DNA from: JARRJS01 sp037388885
Lineage (GTDB): Bacteria > Gemmatimonadota > Gemmatimonadetes > Longimicrobiales > RSA9
Length of the DNA: 29,910 nucleotides
Assembly (NCBI GenBank): GCA_037388885.1
Contig: JARRJS010000083.1
Coordinates: 1 to 29,910, forward strand
Reading direction: 5' to 3'
Made by a program: the position numbers and the translations under genes. Below, in pieces: positions 1 through 8,173 of this stretch (its first letter is position 1; every line of letters begins with the position of its first letter). The notes beneath the pieces are model-generated. The model did not search any database, had not been told where the DNA came from, and saw only the letters and a program-made list of their open reading frames with translations.

Positions 1-372
1 GGTGGCCCGGCGGCCGTTCACGATGCCTGCGCTGGCCAGCACCCAGCCGCCGTGGCAGATGGACGCCACCACACCCCCGCCATCGTGGATCTGACGAACC
101 AGCTTGAGCACTGCGCTGTCGCGGCGCAGCCTGTCCGGCGCCCAGCCACCAGGTACGACAATGGCGTCGAACTGGTCGCCGCGGACCTGCGCGGCCGCCC
201 TGTCCGGCTTCGCGGTGAGACAGTGCTTGCCCCGGAACTGCTCCTGTCTCCCGGTGCCGACAACCACGACGTCGGCACCCTCCTCCCGCAGCCGCGACAC
301 CGGCACCCAGAACTCCAGGTCCTCGAAACCGTCCTCCACCAGGTAGGCCACGCGCTTGCCTTCGAGCTTCAT
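1..372 (-). CDS. DJ-1/PfpI family protein (C-terminal end outside window)
   Basis: 124 codons are visible, reading from an ATG at 372 off the left edge. The fold is DJ-1/PfpI (class I glutamine amidotransferase-like). The N-terminus has the strand plus acidic motif EDGFEDLE with the conserved Glu at about residue 17, then VVPGG at 72-76 and the nucleophile elbow SICHGG with Cys106-His107. Family members act as cysteine peptidases, chaperones or deglycases in the cytoplasm, and sequence alone does not decide which. The Glu-Cys-His arrangement is closest to the PfpI/YhbO branch. The gene follows etfA on the same strand with a gap of 112 nt that contains a 16-bp palindrome, so it may have its own promoter or operator. 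About 50-60 residues of a usual 170-190 are missing at the window edge. Confidence 0.9.
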   Translation of the reverse strand, partial: MKLEGKRVAYLVEDGFEDLEFWVPVSRLREEGADVVVVGTGRQEQFRGKHCLTAKPDRAAAQVRGDQFDAIVVPGGWAPDRLRRDSAVLKLVRQIHDGGGVVASICHGGWVLASAGIVNGRRAT

Positions 373-462
373 GAGCACCTCCGGGTCGGGGGAGCGTTTC
401 GAACACGATGCCCTCAACCTGCAAGATGCACACAGAACGGCCGGGCGTCGACCGGCTCATCC

Positions 463-478
463 ATCGACGATCGTCGAT
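463..478. repeat. Perfect 16-bp palindrome between etfA and the DJ-1 gene
   Basis: The sequence ATCGACGATCGTCGAT is its own reverse complement. It starts just 3' of the etfA stop and lies about 90 bp upstream of the DJ-1 ATG. It has no loop and no T-run, so it looks more like a dimeric repressor operator than a terminator. Its function is inferred only from symmetry and position. Confidence 0.45.
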
Positions 479-484
479 TGTCGA

Positions 485-1465
485 TCAAGCGTTCCGGATG
501 GCTTCCGTCAGCTTCGGCACCACCTCGAACGCGTCTCCCACGATGCCGTAATCGGCGACGCCGAAGATGGGCGCATCCGGGTCCTTGTTGATGGCGACGA
601 TCGTCTTGGCCGTGCGCATGCCCGCCAGATGCTGGATCGCGCCACTGATGCCGATGGCAATGTAGAGTTGCGGCGAAACGGTCTTGCCCGTCTGACCCAC
701 CTGTTCGGAATGCGGTCGCCAGCCGGCGTCGACCACCGCCCGGGACGCGCCCAGCGCGACGTTGTCCCCCAGCGCGCCCGCAAGGTCTTCGAGCATGGTC
801 CAGTTCTCCGGCCCCTTCAGGCCGCGGCCACCGCTCACGACGATGGGGGCCTCCGCCACGTCCACGGCACCGCCCGCCGAGGCCTTCATCTCACGCACGC
901 GGCTCTTCCATGCGCTCGGGTCCGGAGACACGGTGAGCGTCTCCACGGCGGCGTCACGGGCACGCTCCTGCGCGCGGAACACGTTGGGTCTCAACGACAC
1001 CACGCGCGGCTCGCCGTCCAGCGTGAGTTGGGCGAAAACCTTGCCCGCGTAAATCGGGCGTGTGACCACCAGCTCCCCGCCATCCACTGCCAGCTCCGTC
1101 GCTTCCGTGGCCAGCGGCACGTCTATGCGGGCCGCCACACGGGGAGCCAGGTCCTTGCCCGCGGAATTGGCGCCGAAGAAAACGGCGAAGTAGTCGCCCG
1201 AGCCGGCGTGATCCGCGATGGCCGCGGTGTACCCGGGGGCCGTGTACTGCGCCAGCGCGTCGTGCTCGCCCACGAAGACGCGGTCGGCGCCGTAGCGTCC
1301 CAGCTCCGCCGCCGCCGTGCCGACGCCCGCTCCACCCAACAGCAACGCATGGACCTCGCCACCCAGGGCATCGGCCACGTCGCGCGCCGCCGTCACCACC
1401 TCGCTCGATATGGTGCGGAGCTCGCCGTTCCGCTGCTCCGCGATCGCCAGTATGTTCGCTGCCAT
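485..1465 (-). CDS. etfA: Electron transfer flavoprotein alpha subunit
   Basis: 326 aa, the usual length for EtfA. The N-terminus begins MAANILAIAEQRNGEL and continues through the Rossmann-like N-terminal domain. The C-terminal FAD-binding half carries the conserved GRGLKGPENW segment, the P-Q-LYIAIGISGAIQHLAGM region and the closing AINKDPDAPIFGVADYGIVGD motif. With EtfB it forms a soluble heterodimer that takes electrons from acyl-CoA and other dehydrogenases and passes them to ETF-quinone oxidoreductase. The ATG at 1465 is chosen over an upstream in-frame position at 1540, because the family N-terminus starts here and the etfB stop lies 10 nt upstream, with a purine-rich AAGGGGG as ribosome binding site. 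It is the second gene of an etfBA operon. Confidence 0.97.
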   Translation of the reverse strand: MAANILAIAEQRNGELRTISSEVVTAARDVADALGGEVHALLLGGAGVGTAAAELGRYGADRVFVGEHDALAQYTAPGYTAAIADHAGSGDYFAVFFGANSAGKDLAPRVAARIDVPLATEATELAVDGGELVVTRPIYAGKVFAQLTLDGEPRVVSLRPNVFRAQERARDAAVETLTVSPDPSAWKSRVREMKASAGGAVDVAEAPIVVSGGRGLKGPENWTMLEDLAGALGDNVALGASRAVVDAGWRPHSEQVGQTGKTVSPQLYIAIGISGAIQHLAGMRTAKTIVAINKDPDAPIFGVADYGIVGDAFEVVPKLTEAIRNA

Positions 1466-1475
1466 CTTCGCCCCC

Positions 1476-2225
1476 TTAGAGCACCTTGGCTTCGTCGCGG
1501 AGGAGACGCACGAGCTCCGGCACGGCGTCCACCCCTTCACCCACGATGCGGCCCTCCGGCCGCGGCGGCGGCTCCATCAGCTTCTTCACGTTCACACGGT
1601 CCGACGACCCGGCCGCCTCCTTCTCCTCCAGTGGCTTCTTCTTCGCCGCCATGATGCCCTTCAACGACGGATAACGCGGCTCGTACTTGCCCTTGGTAAG
1701 CGTGATGACCGCGGGCAGCGAGACCTCCACCACCTCCGTCCCCCCTTCCACTTCCCGATGGCAAACCATCTTGCCATCCTCATGCTCCATCTCCGCGACC
1801 ACCGTGACGCAGGGCAGGCCCAACAACTCCGCCACCATGGGACCCACCTGCTGCTGGTCGTCGTCGGCCGCCTTCATGCCGAACAGGATCAGATCCATGT
1901 CCGCTTCCCCAAGCTCGGCCGCCAGGCTCTTTGCCACGGCCAGGCCGTCCATCCCGGTTTCGCCCTTCAGCAGCACCGCGCGATCCGCGCCCATGGCCAG
2001 CGCTGAGCGCAGCTGCTCACCGGCCGCGCCATCCCCCATGGTCAGCGCCACCACCTCACCCTCGCCTCCCACGTCGCGGAACTGCAAGGCCGCCTCGATG
2101 GCAATCTCATCATACGGACTGATGATGTACTTCACCCCTGCCGGGTCGATGCTCGTGCCGTCACCGCCGATCTTGATGCGGGTCTCGGTGTCGGGAACGC
2201 GTTTGATACAGATGTAGGATTTCAA
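1476..2225 (-). CDS. etfB: Electron transfer flavoprotein beta subunit
   Basis: 249 aa, full length for EtfB. It starts MKSYICIKRVPDTETRIKI, then SPYDEIAIEAALQ and GADRAVLL (AMP-binding core), the GMKAADDDQQQVGPM segment, and the ETF-beta signature around VEVSLPAVITLTKGKYEPRYPSLKGIM. EtfB binds AMP and docks onto EtfA, and the pair carries electrons between flavin dehydrogenases and the quinone pool. The start codon is TTG at 2225, supported by AAGGAG eight bases upstream. It sits 10 nt before etfA. The acyl-CoA ligase a few kilobases away fits a fatty-acid oxidation role, but that link is only contextual. Confidence 0.97.
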   Translation of the reverse strand: MKSYICIKRVPDTETRIKIGGDGTSIDPAGVKYIISPYDEIAIEAALQFRDVGGEGEVVALTMGDGAAGEQLRSALAMGADRAVLLKGETGMDGLAVAKSLAAELGEADMDLILFGMKAADDDQQQVGPMVAELLGLPCVTVVAEMEHEDGKMVCHREVEGGTEVVEVSLPAVITLTKGKYEPRYPSLKGIMAAKKKPLEEKEAAGSSDRVNVKKLMEPPPRPEGRIVGEGVDAVPELVRLLRDEAKVL

Positions 2226-2265
2226 CGGTCGCTCTCCTTCGTCAGGTGCCCCGTTCGGCGAGAAT

Positions 2266-2859
2266 TTACGCCGCCCTCCCGGGTGTGTCTAGCAAACGGT
2301 CGGACGCGAGAAGATGCCCCGGCACAGGCTCAACGGGACACCCGTCATCGCCATCATCGGCCGCCGGAGCCGGGTGGAGCGTCAACGGAGGGCGGTCGAG
2401 CGGGTGCCCGTCCAGCTCGCCGGTGATGCCGAACGCCTGGGTCAGGCGGCCCGGCCCGCGTGTCAGATCGCGCCGTCCCGTCCCCCGTCTGCGGGCCATG
2501 ACGTCCAGGCCCTGGAGCGGCTCCACCGCACGGATGAGCACGGCCGCCGGGAAGTCCAGGCGGTCGGTCACCACGTTGAGGCACCAGTGCACGCCGTAGC
2601 TACGGTACACGTACGCGATGCCCGGCGGCCCGAACATGGAGGCGTTGCGGGCCGTGCGCCCGTGACGCTCCGCCGCATGCGAAGCCGGATCGTGAGGACC
2701 GATGTACGCCTCGGTCTCCACGATCCGGCCTGTCACCGTCTCTCCGTCAATGTCCGACCGCAGCACCGTGCCGACGAGCGCTCGGGCCACCTCCCGCGCG
2801 CTACGGGCGTAGAAGGCCGCCTCCAGCGTCGGCACCGACCGCCGTTGCCCCGCGCTCAA
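2266..2859 (-). CDS. 3-methyladenine DNA glycosylase (AAG/MPG family), divergent C-terminus
   Basis: 197 aa. It excises alkylated purines (3-methyladenine, hypoxanthine) from DNA in base-excision repair. Visible family motifs in order are FYARSAREVARALVGTVL, IVETEAYIG with the catalytic Glu, DPASHA, RNASMFGPPGIAYVYRSYG, NVVT, AVLIRAVEPL, and GPGRLTQAFGI. The usual closing motifs (RIGI and WRF near the end) are missing; the last 35 or so residues are Pro/Asp-rich and do not resemble the family, and the other two frames do not restore it. The TTG start overlaps the stop of the upstream NYN gene as TTGA, so translation is probably coupled; a GTG eight codons later is an alternative start. Confidence 0.88.
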   Translation of the reverse strand: MSAGQRRSVPTLEAAFYARSAREVARALVGTVLRSDIDGETVTGRIVETEAYIGPHDPASHAAERHGRTARNASMFGPPGIAYVYRSYGVHWCLNVVTDRLDFPAAVLIRAVEPLQGLDVMARRRGTGRRDLTRGPGRLTQAFGITGELDGHPLDRPPLTLHPAPAADDGDDGCPVEPVPGHLLASDRLLDTPGRAA

Positions 2860-5045
2860 CTCGCGGGGGCGGTCGCGCGTGCCTTCCGACGTTCGAAGTC
2901 CGCCTGCCAGGCCTCGATCAGCTGGTCCGTGCGCCGGCTCGGGCCCAGCACTTCCCGCACGCGATCCGGTTGTGTCGCCAGGGCCGTGAAGACCCGGTCG
3001 GCACCAAATTCATCGATCAACTGCTCCGCCGTCTTCTTGCCCACGCCCTTGTAGCTGTTGCTCAGGTAGCGGATTATCGCACCCGCCTCCACCGGCAGAT
3101 TGTAGCGCGTCGGAGCGAACGTCCCGGGCGCCGCAGCGGGTTCCGTGCGGTCCGCCGGTCTCGCGTCCGCCACGGATTGCGACTCCGGCGCCGACGCACC
3201 ATCACCCTGCGGCGCGCCGGAGCGGGAGTGCGACCGCGATACCGTCTGACCCGGAAGCAGCGGCGGCGGTCCCTCCTCGTGATGCCGGCTGCGGCTGCCA
3301 CGCCGGCCTGTGAGCGGGACCCGCGGACTCATCCGCTGCGTTGCACCGACCGGTTCGGCCTCCTTCTCCCGCGTCTCGGCCTTTGACGGCGCCTCGGCCT
3401 CTGACGGCGCCTCGCCCTTCGACGGCCCCTCGCCCTTCGACGGCGCTTCGGCCTTTTTCCGCGCTTCGCCCGTCTCCCGCGCTTCGCCCGTCTCCCGCGC
3501 CTCGCCCTTCGACGGCGCCTCGCCCCTCACTGCATGGCGAGGCTCTTCTTCCCGCGACACTCGCGACTCCGCGGAGCCGCGCTCTTCCGCCCGTGCCTGG
3601 TCCGCACGCTGCTCCGGCTGCGGTTCCGGATGACCGGCTTGCTCCGCCACCGGTTCCCGTTCGGTGGGCTCCTCCTGACGCGCCTTTCCTTCCCGATCTT
3701 CGCGCCGTCGGCTCCCGCGCCGGCCATCGCGCTGGCCCGACCGCGACTCTCGCCGCCGGTCGCCGCGGCCGGATGCCGATCCGCCAGGCACCACCACCTC
3801 GTAGTAGCCTTCCGACGTCTTGCGCAGGTTCACCACCTCGGCGTCGTGTGCCTGGCGCAGGAACCGGCTGAACTTGCTGAACCCGATCTCCGACTCGTCC
3901 CAGCTGGAATCGATCTCCAGCATACGACGTTTCACGTCCGAATCCCGGGCGGCCTCGCCCGCTGGTGCCAGGTCGCCCACGGCCTGACGCAGAAGCTGGT
4001 AGGCCCGGTCCATCTCGCTCTCGGCCACACCCCGACGCGGGCGGGGCATCGCATGCACCGTGTGATCCTCCACCGGCGGGTGCGCCACCTCGGCGGCCGG
4101 CTCACGGGCTTCCGGCTTGTGGTCCGCGGAAGCGGGCACCGCCTCGACCTTCTGCTCCTTTGCTTCGCGCCTGGGCTCGGGCTCTTGCCGTTCCGGCGTA
4201 CGTCGCGGACCCGCTTCGCGTCGCCCGCGTTCTCCCCTCGGCGGCTTGGCCGCGGCACCTGTCGGCGGCGCGGCGCCCGGTACGGCCACTTCGTATTGGC
4301 CGTTCTCCAGCTTCTTGATCTGGAGCGCGCCCTTGCCCGCCGCTTCCGTCAGGAACCGGTTGAACTTGCTGAACCCGAGCGCCTTCTCGTCGAACGCTGC
4401 GTCCAACTCCAGCATCACCTGCTTCAGCCGATCAGAGCGCATCACGTCCCCGTCCGCATCCATCTGGCGAACGGCACGCTCCGCCAGCACCCAGGGATCC
4501 TCCGCCGGCGTCAACCCTTCTTCGCCCGCCCTCGTCAGACCGGTCAGAGCCGAGTACGAGTAGTACTCGTCACAGTTCTGGACCAGCAGATCCGATGTGG
4601 ATTCTTTCAAACCCACACCGATCACGTACTTCCCATACTCCTTCAGCTTGAGGACCAGGCTGCTGAAGTCCGAGTCGCCCGAGAGCAAGATGTAGGTGCC
4701 AATCTCCGGACGGGTGAATACGATCTCGAGGGCATCGATCGCGAGCCGGATGTCCGTGGCGTTCTTCTTCGAGCTGCCGTAAGCCGGCGCGAAGATCAGG
4801 TCCACCGACGCCTCCGACAGGGGCACGATGTACTGGGGATAACGCCGCCAGTCCGCGTAGGCCCGCTGTACGGCCACCTTGCCCTTGATGATGTCGCTGT
4901 TGAGAAGCTTCTTGAGTTCCTTCGTGAGGTCGCTGCGGATCCCCATCGTGACGTTGTCGAAGTCGATGAGGAGCGCGGCATTCGGCGCTCCCGGCACCGG
5001 GGACGCAGCATGTCCCTGGTGCGGCGCTCTTGAAAAATCTGTCAT
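2856..5045 (-). CDS. NYN-domain nuclease-like protein with two LOTUS (OST-HTH) domains and a C-terminal HhH domain
   Basis: 729 aa. Residues about 22-168 form a NYN/LabA-type PIN-like nuclease domain with ALLIDFDNV (27-30 acidic), NATDIRLAIDAL and LLSGDSDFSSLV, which carry the metal-binding aspartates. Residues about 184-256 and 343-421 are two OST-HTH/LOTUS domains, both with GFSKF(N/S)RFL and ending (Y)YEV. A low-complexity, charged linker of roughly 225 residues follows, with hexapeptide repeats. The last 80 residues form a helix-hairpin-helix module (KGVGKKTAEQLIDEFG at about 665-681) resembling the HhH region of RecD2 helicases. Prediction: an RNA- or nucleic-acid-processing factor in the cytoplasm. 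The ATG at 5045 (GAGGAA immediately upstream) is preferred to an in-frame start at 5132, because homology begins there. The gene is coupled to the downstream DNA glycosylase. Confidence 0.88.
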   Translation of the reverse strand: MTDFSRAPHQGHAASPVPGAPNAALLIDFDNVTMGIRSDLTKELKKLLNSDIIKGKVAVQRAYADWRRYPQYIVPLSEASVDLIFAPAYGSSKKNATDIRLAIDALEIVFTRPEIGTYILLSGDSDFSSLVLKLKEYGKYVIGVGLKESTSDLLVQNCDEYYSYSALTGLTRAGEEGLTPAEDPWVLAERAVRQMDADGDVMRSDRLKQVMLELDAAFDEKALGFSKFNRFLTEAAGKGALQIKKLENGQYEVAVPGAAPPTGAAAKPPRGERGRREAGPRRTPERQEPEPRREAKEQKVEAVPASADHKPEAREPAAEVAHPPVEDHTVHAMPRPRRGVAESEMDRAYQLLRQAVGDLAPAGEAARDSDVKRRMLEIDSSWDESEIGFSKFSRFLRQAHDAEVVNLRKTSEGYYEVVVPGGSASGRGDRRRESRSGQRDGRRGSRRREDREGKARQEEPTEREPVAEQAGHPEPQPEQRADQARAEERGSAESRVSREEEPRHAVRGEAPSKGEARETGEARETGEARKKAEAPSKGEGPSKGEAPSEAEAPSKAETREKEAEPVGATQRMSPRVPLTGRRGSRSRHHEEGPPPLLPGQTVSRSHSRSGAPQGDGASAPESQSVADARPADRTEPAAAPGTFAPTRYNLPVEAGAIIRYLSNSYKGVGKKTAEQLIDEFGADRVFTALATQPDRVREVLGPSRRTDQLIEAWQADFERRKARATAPAS
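3382..3525 (-). repeat. Eight tandem 18-bp units coding a hexapeptide repeat in the NYN-LOTUS linker
   Basis: Eight imperfect 18-bp units lie end to end and keep the reading frame of the NYN-LOTUS gene. They encode variants of the six-residue unit E-A-(P/R/E)-S-K-G and G-E-A-R-E-T. Units 6 and 7 are nearly identical to each other, as are 2, 3 and 8, which suggests recent slippage or duplication. The product is a charged, probably disordered linker. Confidence 0.85.
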
Positions 5046-5295
5046 TTCCTCGCGTTTCCTGTTTACTGTTCTTTTTCTTTCGCGAGGCCCCCCACCCTCT
5101 TCACGGAACCGGTCGCCGGGCGAGCCAACCACGGGGGCGCTCCATGCGCCGCCGCCGGAACGCAGCGTGCGTCCCGTCGCCCAACCTCTGTTCGCCGCAC
5201 CGTACTGCCGCTCGGCAAACCGTTTCCGCGAGATGGGTCAGGGAGTCTCGCACTCCCGTTGTCCGGCCTTCGTCCGCGCCGACGCGCGGCGTGGC

Positions 5296-6897
5296 TCATG
5301 GACGCCGACTCGATTCCTCGGCGTTCAACATGCGCGCCAACTCGACGCGCCGGACCTTGCCGCTCCCCGTCAGGGGGAACGAATCGAAGAACCGGACGAG
5401 GTCGGGGACCTTGTAGTCCGCCAGTGCGCCCCGGCACCACTCCTTCACCTCCTCGCCGGTCACGATCGCGCCCTCCACCGGCACGACGCACGCGCACACC
5501 TGTTCGCCCAGCACTTCGTGCGGCAGTCCTACGACTGCCACGTCCATGATCGCAGGATGGGCATGCAGCCGATCCTCGACCTCCCGCGGGTAGACATTGA
5601 AGCCGCCGCGGATGATCAACTCCTTCCGGCGACCGACGATGTGGAGGTAGCCTTCGTCGTCCACCATCCCCAGGTCGCCCGTGAGGAAGAAGCCGTCGTC
5701 GTCAAGCGCATGCGCCGTCTCGCCAGGCTGACGGTAGTACCCCACCATCACGCCCGGGCCGCGCAGCGCGACTTCGCCCAGACTCTCCTCCGGCAGCACG
5801 GTGCCGTCGAAATCCAGCACCCGCACCTCCACGTCCGGCAACGGCCGCCCGACCGTGAACACCTGCTTGTCCGCAGAGTCATCCGGCCGCGTCACCGACA
5901 CCGTCGATGCCGTCTCGGTGAGCGAGTATGCCACCTGGAGGTTGGGACAGAGCTCGTCGCGGATCCTCCGCATCAACTCGTCCCCCACCGGCGCGCCGGC
6001 CACAATACCCGTCCGCAAGGACGACACGTCGCGCGGCTGTGATTCCAGCTCCCGCACCTCCGTGATGAACACCGTCGGCACGCCGTAATGCACGGTTACC
6101 CGGTGCTGCGCGATGAGGTCCAGCGCCTGCGCAGGCTCGAACTGCTCCTGCAACACCAGGGACGCACCGGCAACCATCGTGCCGAGAATGCCGGGACCCA
6201 GCCCGAACACGTGGAAGATGGTCGTCACACCGAACACCACATCGTCCCGGCTCAAGCCGATGGCGTCCACCGTGGCCGCTGCCGTGGTCAGCAGGTTCGC
6301 ATGCGTCAGGGCCACGCCCTTCGGCTTGCCCATGGTCCCCGACGTATACAGAATGGCGAACACGTCCTCATCCGGGTCCACCTCCACCGGCTTGAGCTCG
6401 CGCCCCTCTCCGCTGGACAGCACGTCCTCGAACTGGTAGATCCGGTCGTCGTACCAGAGGTCCGCTTCGCCCACCGTCAGCAGGTATTGCAGGTCCGGCA
6501 GCGACGTCAGGAACCCCTCGAACAGCTCCAAGTAGTCGGTTCCGTTGTAATCCTCCGCCGAAACCACCACGGCCGCCTCCGAATGCCGGAGCATGTACTG
6601 CAGCTCCGGCGTGGTGTAGCGCGGATTGAGGGGCACGATCACAGCGCCCAGCTTCGCTGCCGCGAACGCGGAGATGACGAATTCCGTCCAGTTGGGGAGG
6701 TCCAGGGCGATGCGGTCGCCGGGCTCGATGCCCAGATCCTGGAGAGCAGCGGCCAATGCCGCGGCCCGGGTATTCACCTGCCCGTAGGTGAAGCGGCGAC
6801 GCCCGGAAATGAGGAACACACGGTCGGGCTGCTCCGCCGCCTGCTTCTCCAGTGCCTGGGCCACGGACAGGCCACGAAAGCGCTCGACGAGCGCCAT
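5296..6897 (-). CDS. Acyl-CoA ligase / long-chain fatty-acid-CoA ligase (AMP-binding)
   Basis: 533 aa, normal for the ANL superfamily. It activates a carboxylic acid to acyl-AMP and then to the CoA thioester. Visible motifs are the P-loop YTSGTMGKPKG at 184-194, the aromatic segment FHVFGLGPG, the A5 motif YSLTET at 324-329, TGDLG at 406-410, GRRKELIIRGGFNVYPREVE (A8 hinge), and the catalytic Lys514 in GSGKVRR. The GGFNVYP form is typical of fatty acyl-CoA and related ligases, but chain length cannot be read from sequence. The ATG at 6897 has GGAGG upstream, and a sigma70-like promoter lies 55 bp before it, so it is probably transcribed separately from aroB. Confidence 0.93.
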   Translation of the reverse strand: MALVERFRGLSVAQALEKQAAEQPDRVFLISGRRRFTYGQVNTRAAALAAALQDLGIEPGDRIALDLPNWTEFVISAFAAAKLGAVIVPLNPRYTTPELQYMLRHSEAAVVVSAEDYNGTDYLELFEGFLTSLPDLQYLLTVGEADLWYDDRIYQFEDVLSSGEGRELKPVEVDPDEDVFAILYTSGTMGKPKGVALTHANLLTTAAATVDAIGLSRDDVVFGVTTIFHVFGLGPGILGTMVAGASLVLQEQFEPAQALDLIAQHRVTVHYGVPTVFITEVRELESQPRDVSSLRTGIVAGAPVGDELMRRIRDELCPNLQVAYSLTETASTVSVTRPDDSADKQVFTVGRPLPDVEVRVLDFDGTVLPEESLGEVALRGPGVMVGYYRQPGETAHALDDDGFFLTGDLGMVDDEGYLHIVGRRKELIIRGGFNVYPREVEDRLHAHPAIMDVAVVGLPHEVLGEQVCACVVPVEGAIVTGEEVKEWCRGALADYKVPDLVRFFDSFPLTGSGKVRRVELARMLNAEESSRRP

Positions 6898-6951
6898 CCT
6901 GCCTCCGACCGAAAGTGCACGTCCCCGTTCGAAAACGGCATGAACCGGAGA

Positions 6952-6980
6952 AAGATAGCCGCGGTGCAGATGTCCGTCAA
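6952..6980 (-). promoter_or_regulatory. Sigma70-like promoter for the acyl-CoA ligase gene
   Basis: On the minus strand, TTGACG (6980-6975) is followed by a 17-bp spacer and TATCTT (6957-6952). The predicted start of transcription, near 6945, gives a leader of about 48 nt before the ATG at 6897. It lies in the aroB-ligase intergenic space. The call rests on motif and spacing only. Confidence 0.55.
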
Positions 6981-7020
6981 ACCGCTACATGGCGCAGATT
7001 TGCGGGGGAATCGGTCGGAT

Positions 7021-8142
7021 TCACGCGGCCGAGCCACCACCCAGAACGAGCCGAACGCGCGCATCGTCCACGGCGTGGGTCCAGTCGTCTGCACTGCGTG
7101 CCACGACGCCGGGTTTGGCCAGCAAGGTGTAACGGGCTTGCCCGGCCCGCGCCTTCTTGTCCAGGCGGGTCGCGGACAGAACGGCGTCCGGATCCACGTT
7201 CGGCGGCGGGTCGGCCGGCAGGTCGAAGGTGCGGACCACGGCGGCCAGCCGCCGGGCCGTGCCGGGCGCGGTCACGCCGATGCGTTCGCCCAACTCCGCT
7301 TCCAATACCATTCCGACCGCGACGGCCCGGCCGTGGGCGATGCCGTACTCCAGCGCGACCTCCAGCGCGTGGCCCAGCGTGTGGCCGAAGTTCAGAGCAG
7401 AGCGTGCACCGGCCTCGCGCACGTCTTCCGTGACGAATGCGGCCTTGATGCGGACCGAACGAACGACGAGCGTCTGGAGCGCGGCCAGCTCGCCGGCCAG
7501 CACGGCTCCGGCGTTCGACTCGAGCCAGGAAAGGTAGCGTGCGTCTGCGATGGCACCGTGCTTGATGGCTTCCGCGCAGCCTGAGCGCAGCTCGGCGGCC
7601 GGCAACGTGTGCAGCAGCTCCGGGTCCACGACGACAAGGCGCGGCTGGTGGAACGCGCCCACCAGGTTCTTCCCCGCCGGCACGTCCAGGCCCGTCTTGC
7701 CCCCGATGGCGGCATCGATCATGGCCAGCAGCGACGTCGGCACCTGTACCACCGGCACACCCCGCATGTACGTCGACGCCACGAATCCGGCCACATCGCC
7801 CGTCACACCGCCGCCCAACGCCACGACGCAGGCGTCCCGACCGATGCCGTGCGCCAGCATGTCATCGGTCAACGCCGACCAGGTGGTTCGCGTCTTGTTC
7901 GCTTCGCCGGCCGGAAAGGTGAACAGGTCGGCCGGAAGGTCCTGCTCCTGGAACCGTCGTCGCACGGTGGCCCCGTACAGGTCGGCCACGGTGGCGTCGG
8001 CGATGATGGCATAGTGGGAGGCGGGCGCCTCCGCGCCCACGATGTCCGCCAGCCTGGCCAGCACGCCCGGCTCCACGACCACGTCGTAGCCCTCACGCGC
8101 CCCCAGGTCCAGTCTCACGATCTCACCGTGCGCGTGCGTCAT
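7021..8142 (-). CDS. aroB: 3-dehydroquinate synthase
   Basis: 373 aa. It catalyses the second step of the shikimate pathway, DAHP to 3-dehydroquinate, using NAD and a divalent metal. The NAD-binding GGGVTGDVAGF lies at 110-120, followed by VPTSLLAMIDAAIGGKTG, the metal ligand Glu191 in SGCAEAIKHG, His254 within NFGHTLGHALE and His270 in IAHGRAVAVGM. Length and all catalytic motifs are intact. The ATG at 8142 has GGGAGG just upstream and lies 31 nt after the metallopeptidase gene, consistent with an operon that also contains folK. Confidence 0.97.
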   Translation of the reverse strand: MTHAHGEIVRLDLGAREGYDVVVEPGVLARLADIVGAEAPASHYAIIADATVADLYGATVRRRFQEQDLPADLFTFPAGEANKTRTTWSALTDDMLAHGIGRDACVVALGGGVTGDVAGFVASTYMRGVPVVQVPTSLLAMIDAAIGGKTGLDVPAGKNLVGAFHQPRLVVVDPELLHTLPAAELRSGCAEAIKHGAIADARYLSWLESNAGAVLAGELAALQTLVVRSVRIKAAFVTEDVREAGARSALNFGHTLGHALEVALEYGIAHGRAVAVGMVLEAELGERIGVTAPGTARRLAAVVRTFDLPADPPPNVDPDAVLSATRLDKKARAGQARYTLLAKPGVVARSADDWTHAVDDARVRLVLGGGSAA

Positions 8143-8173
8143 TCGCCCTCCCGGCGACCCGTCCAGGCAGAGC

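Noticed and set aside
356..1654. A 432-codon plus-strand ORF over etfA
   Set aside because: It is antisense to a complete etfA and lacks recognisable motifs.
3382..3525. A possible CRISPR array
   Set aside because: The 18-bp units are contiguous without spacers and code in frame, so they are a coding tandem repeat.
3534..5033. A 499-codon plus-strand ORF over the NYN-LOTUS gene
   Set aside because: It is antisense to a gene with clear NYN and LOTUS motifs.
5241..5257. A hairpin (GGGAGT stem) after the NYN gene's promoter region as terminator of the ligase gene or NYN operator
   Set aside because: The stem is short and there is no T-run; it lies between the NYN start and the ligase stop, but there is no further evidence of function.
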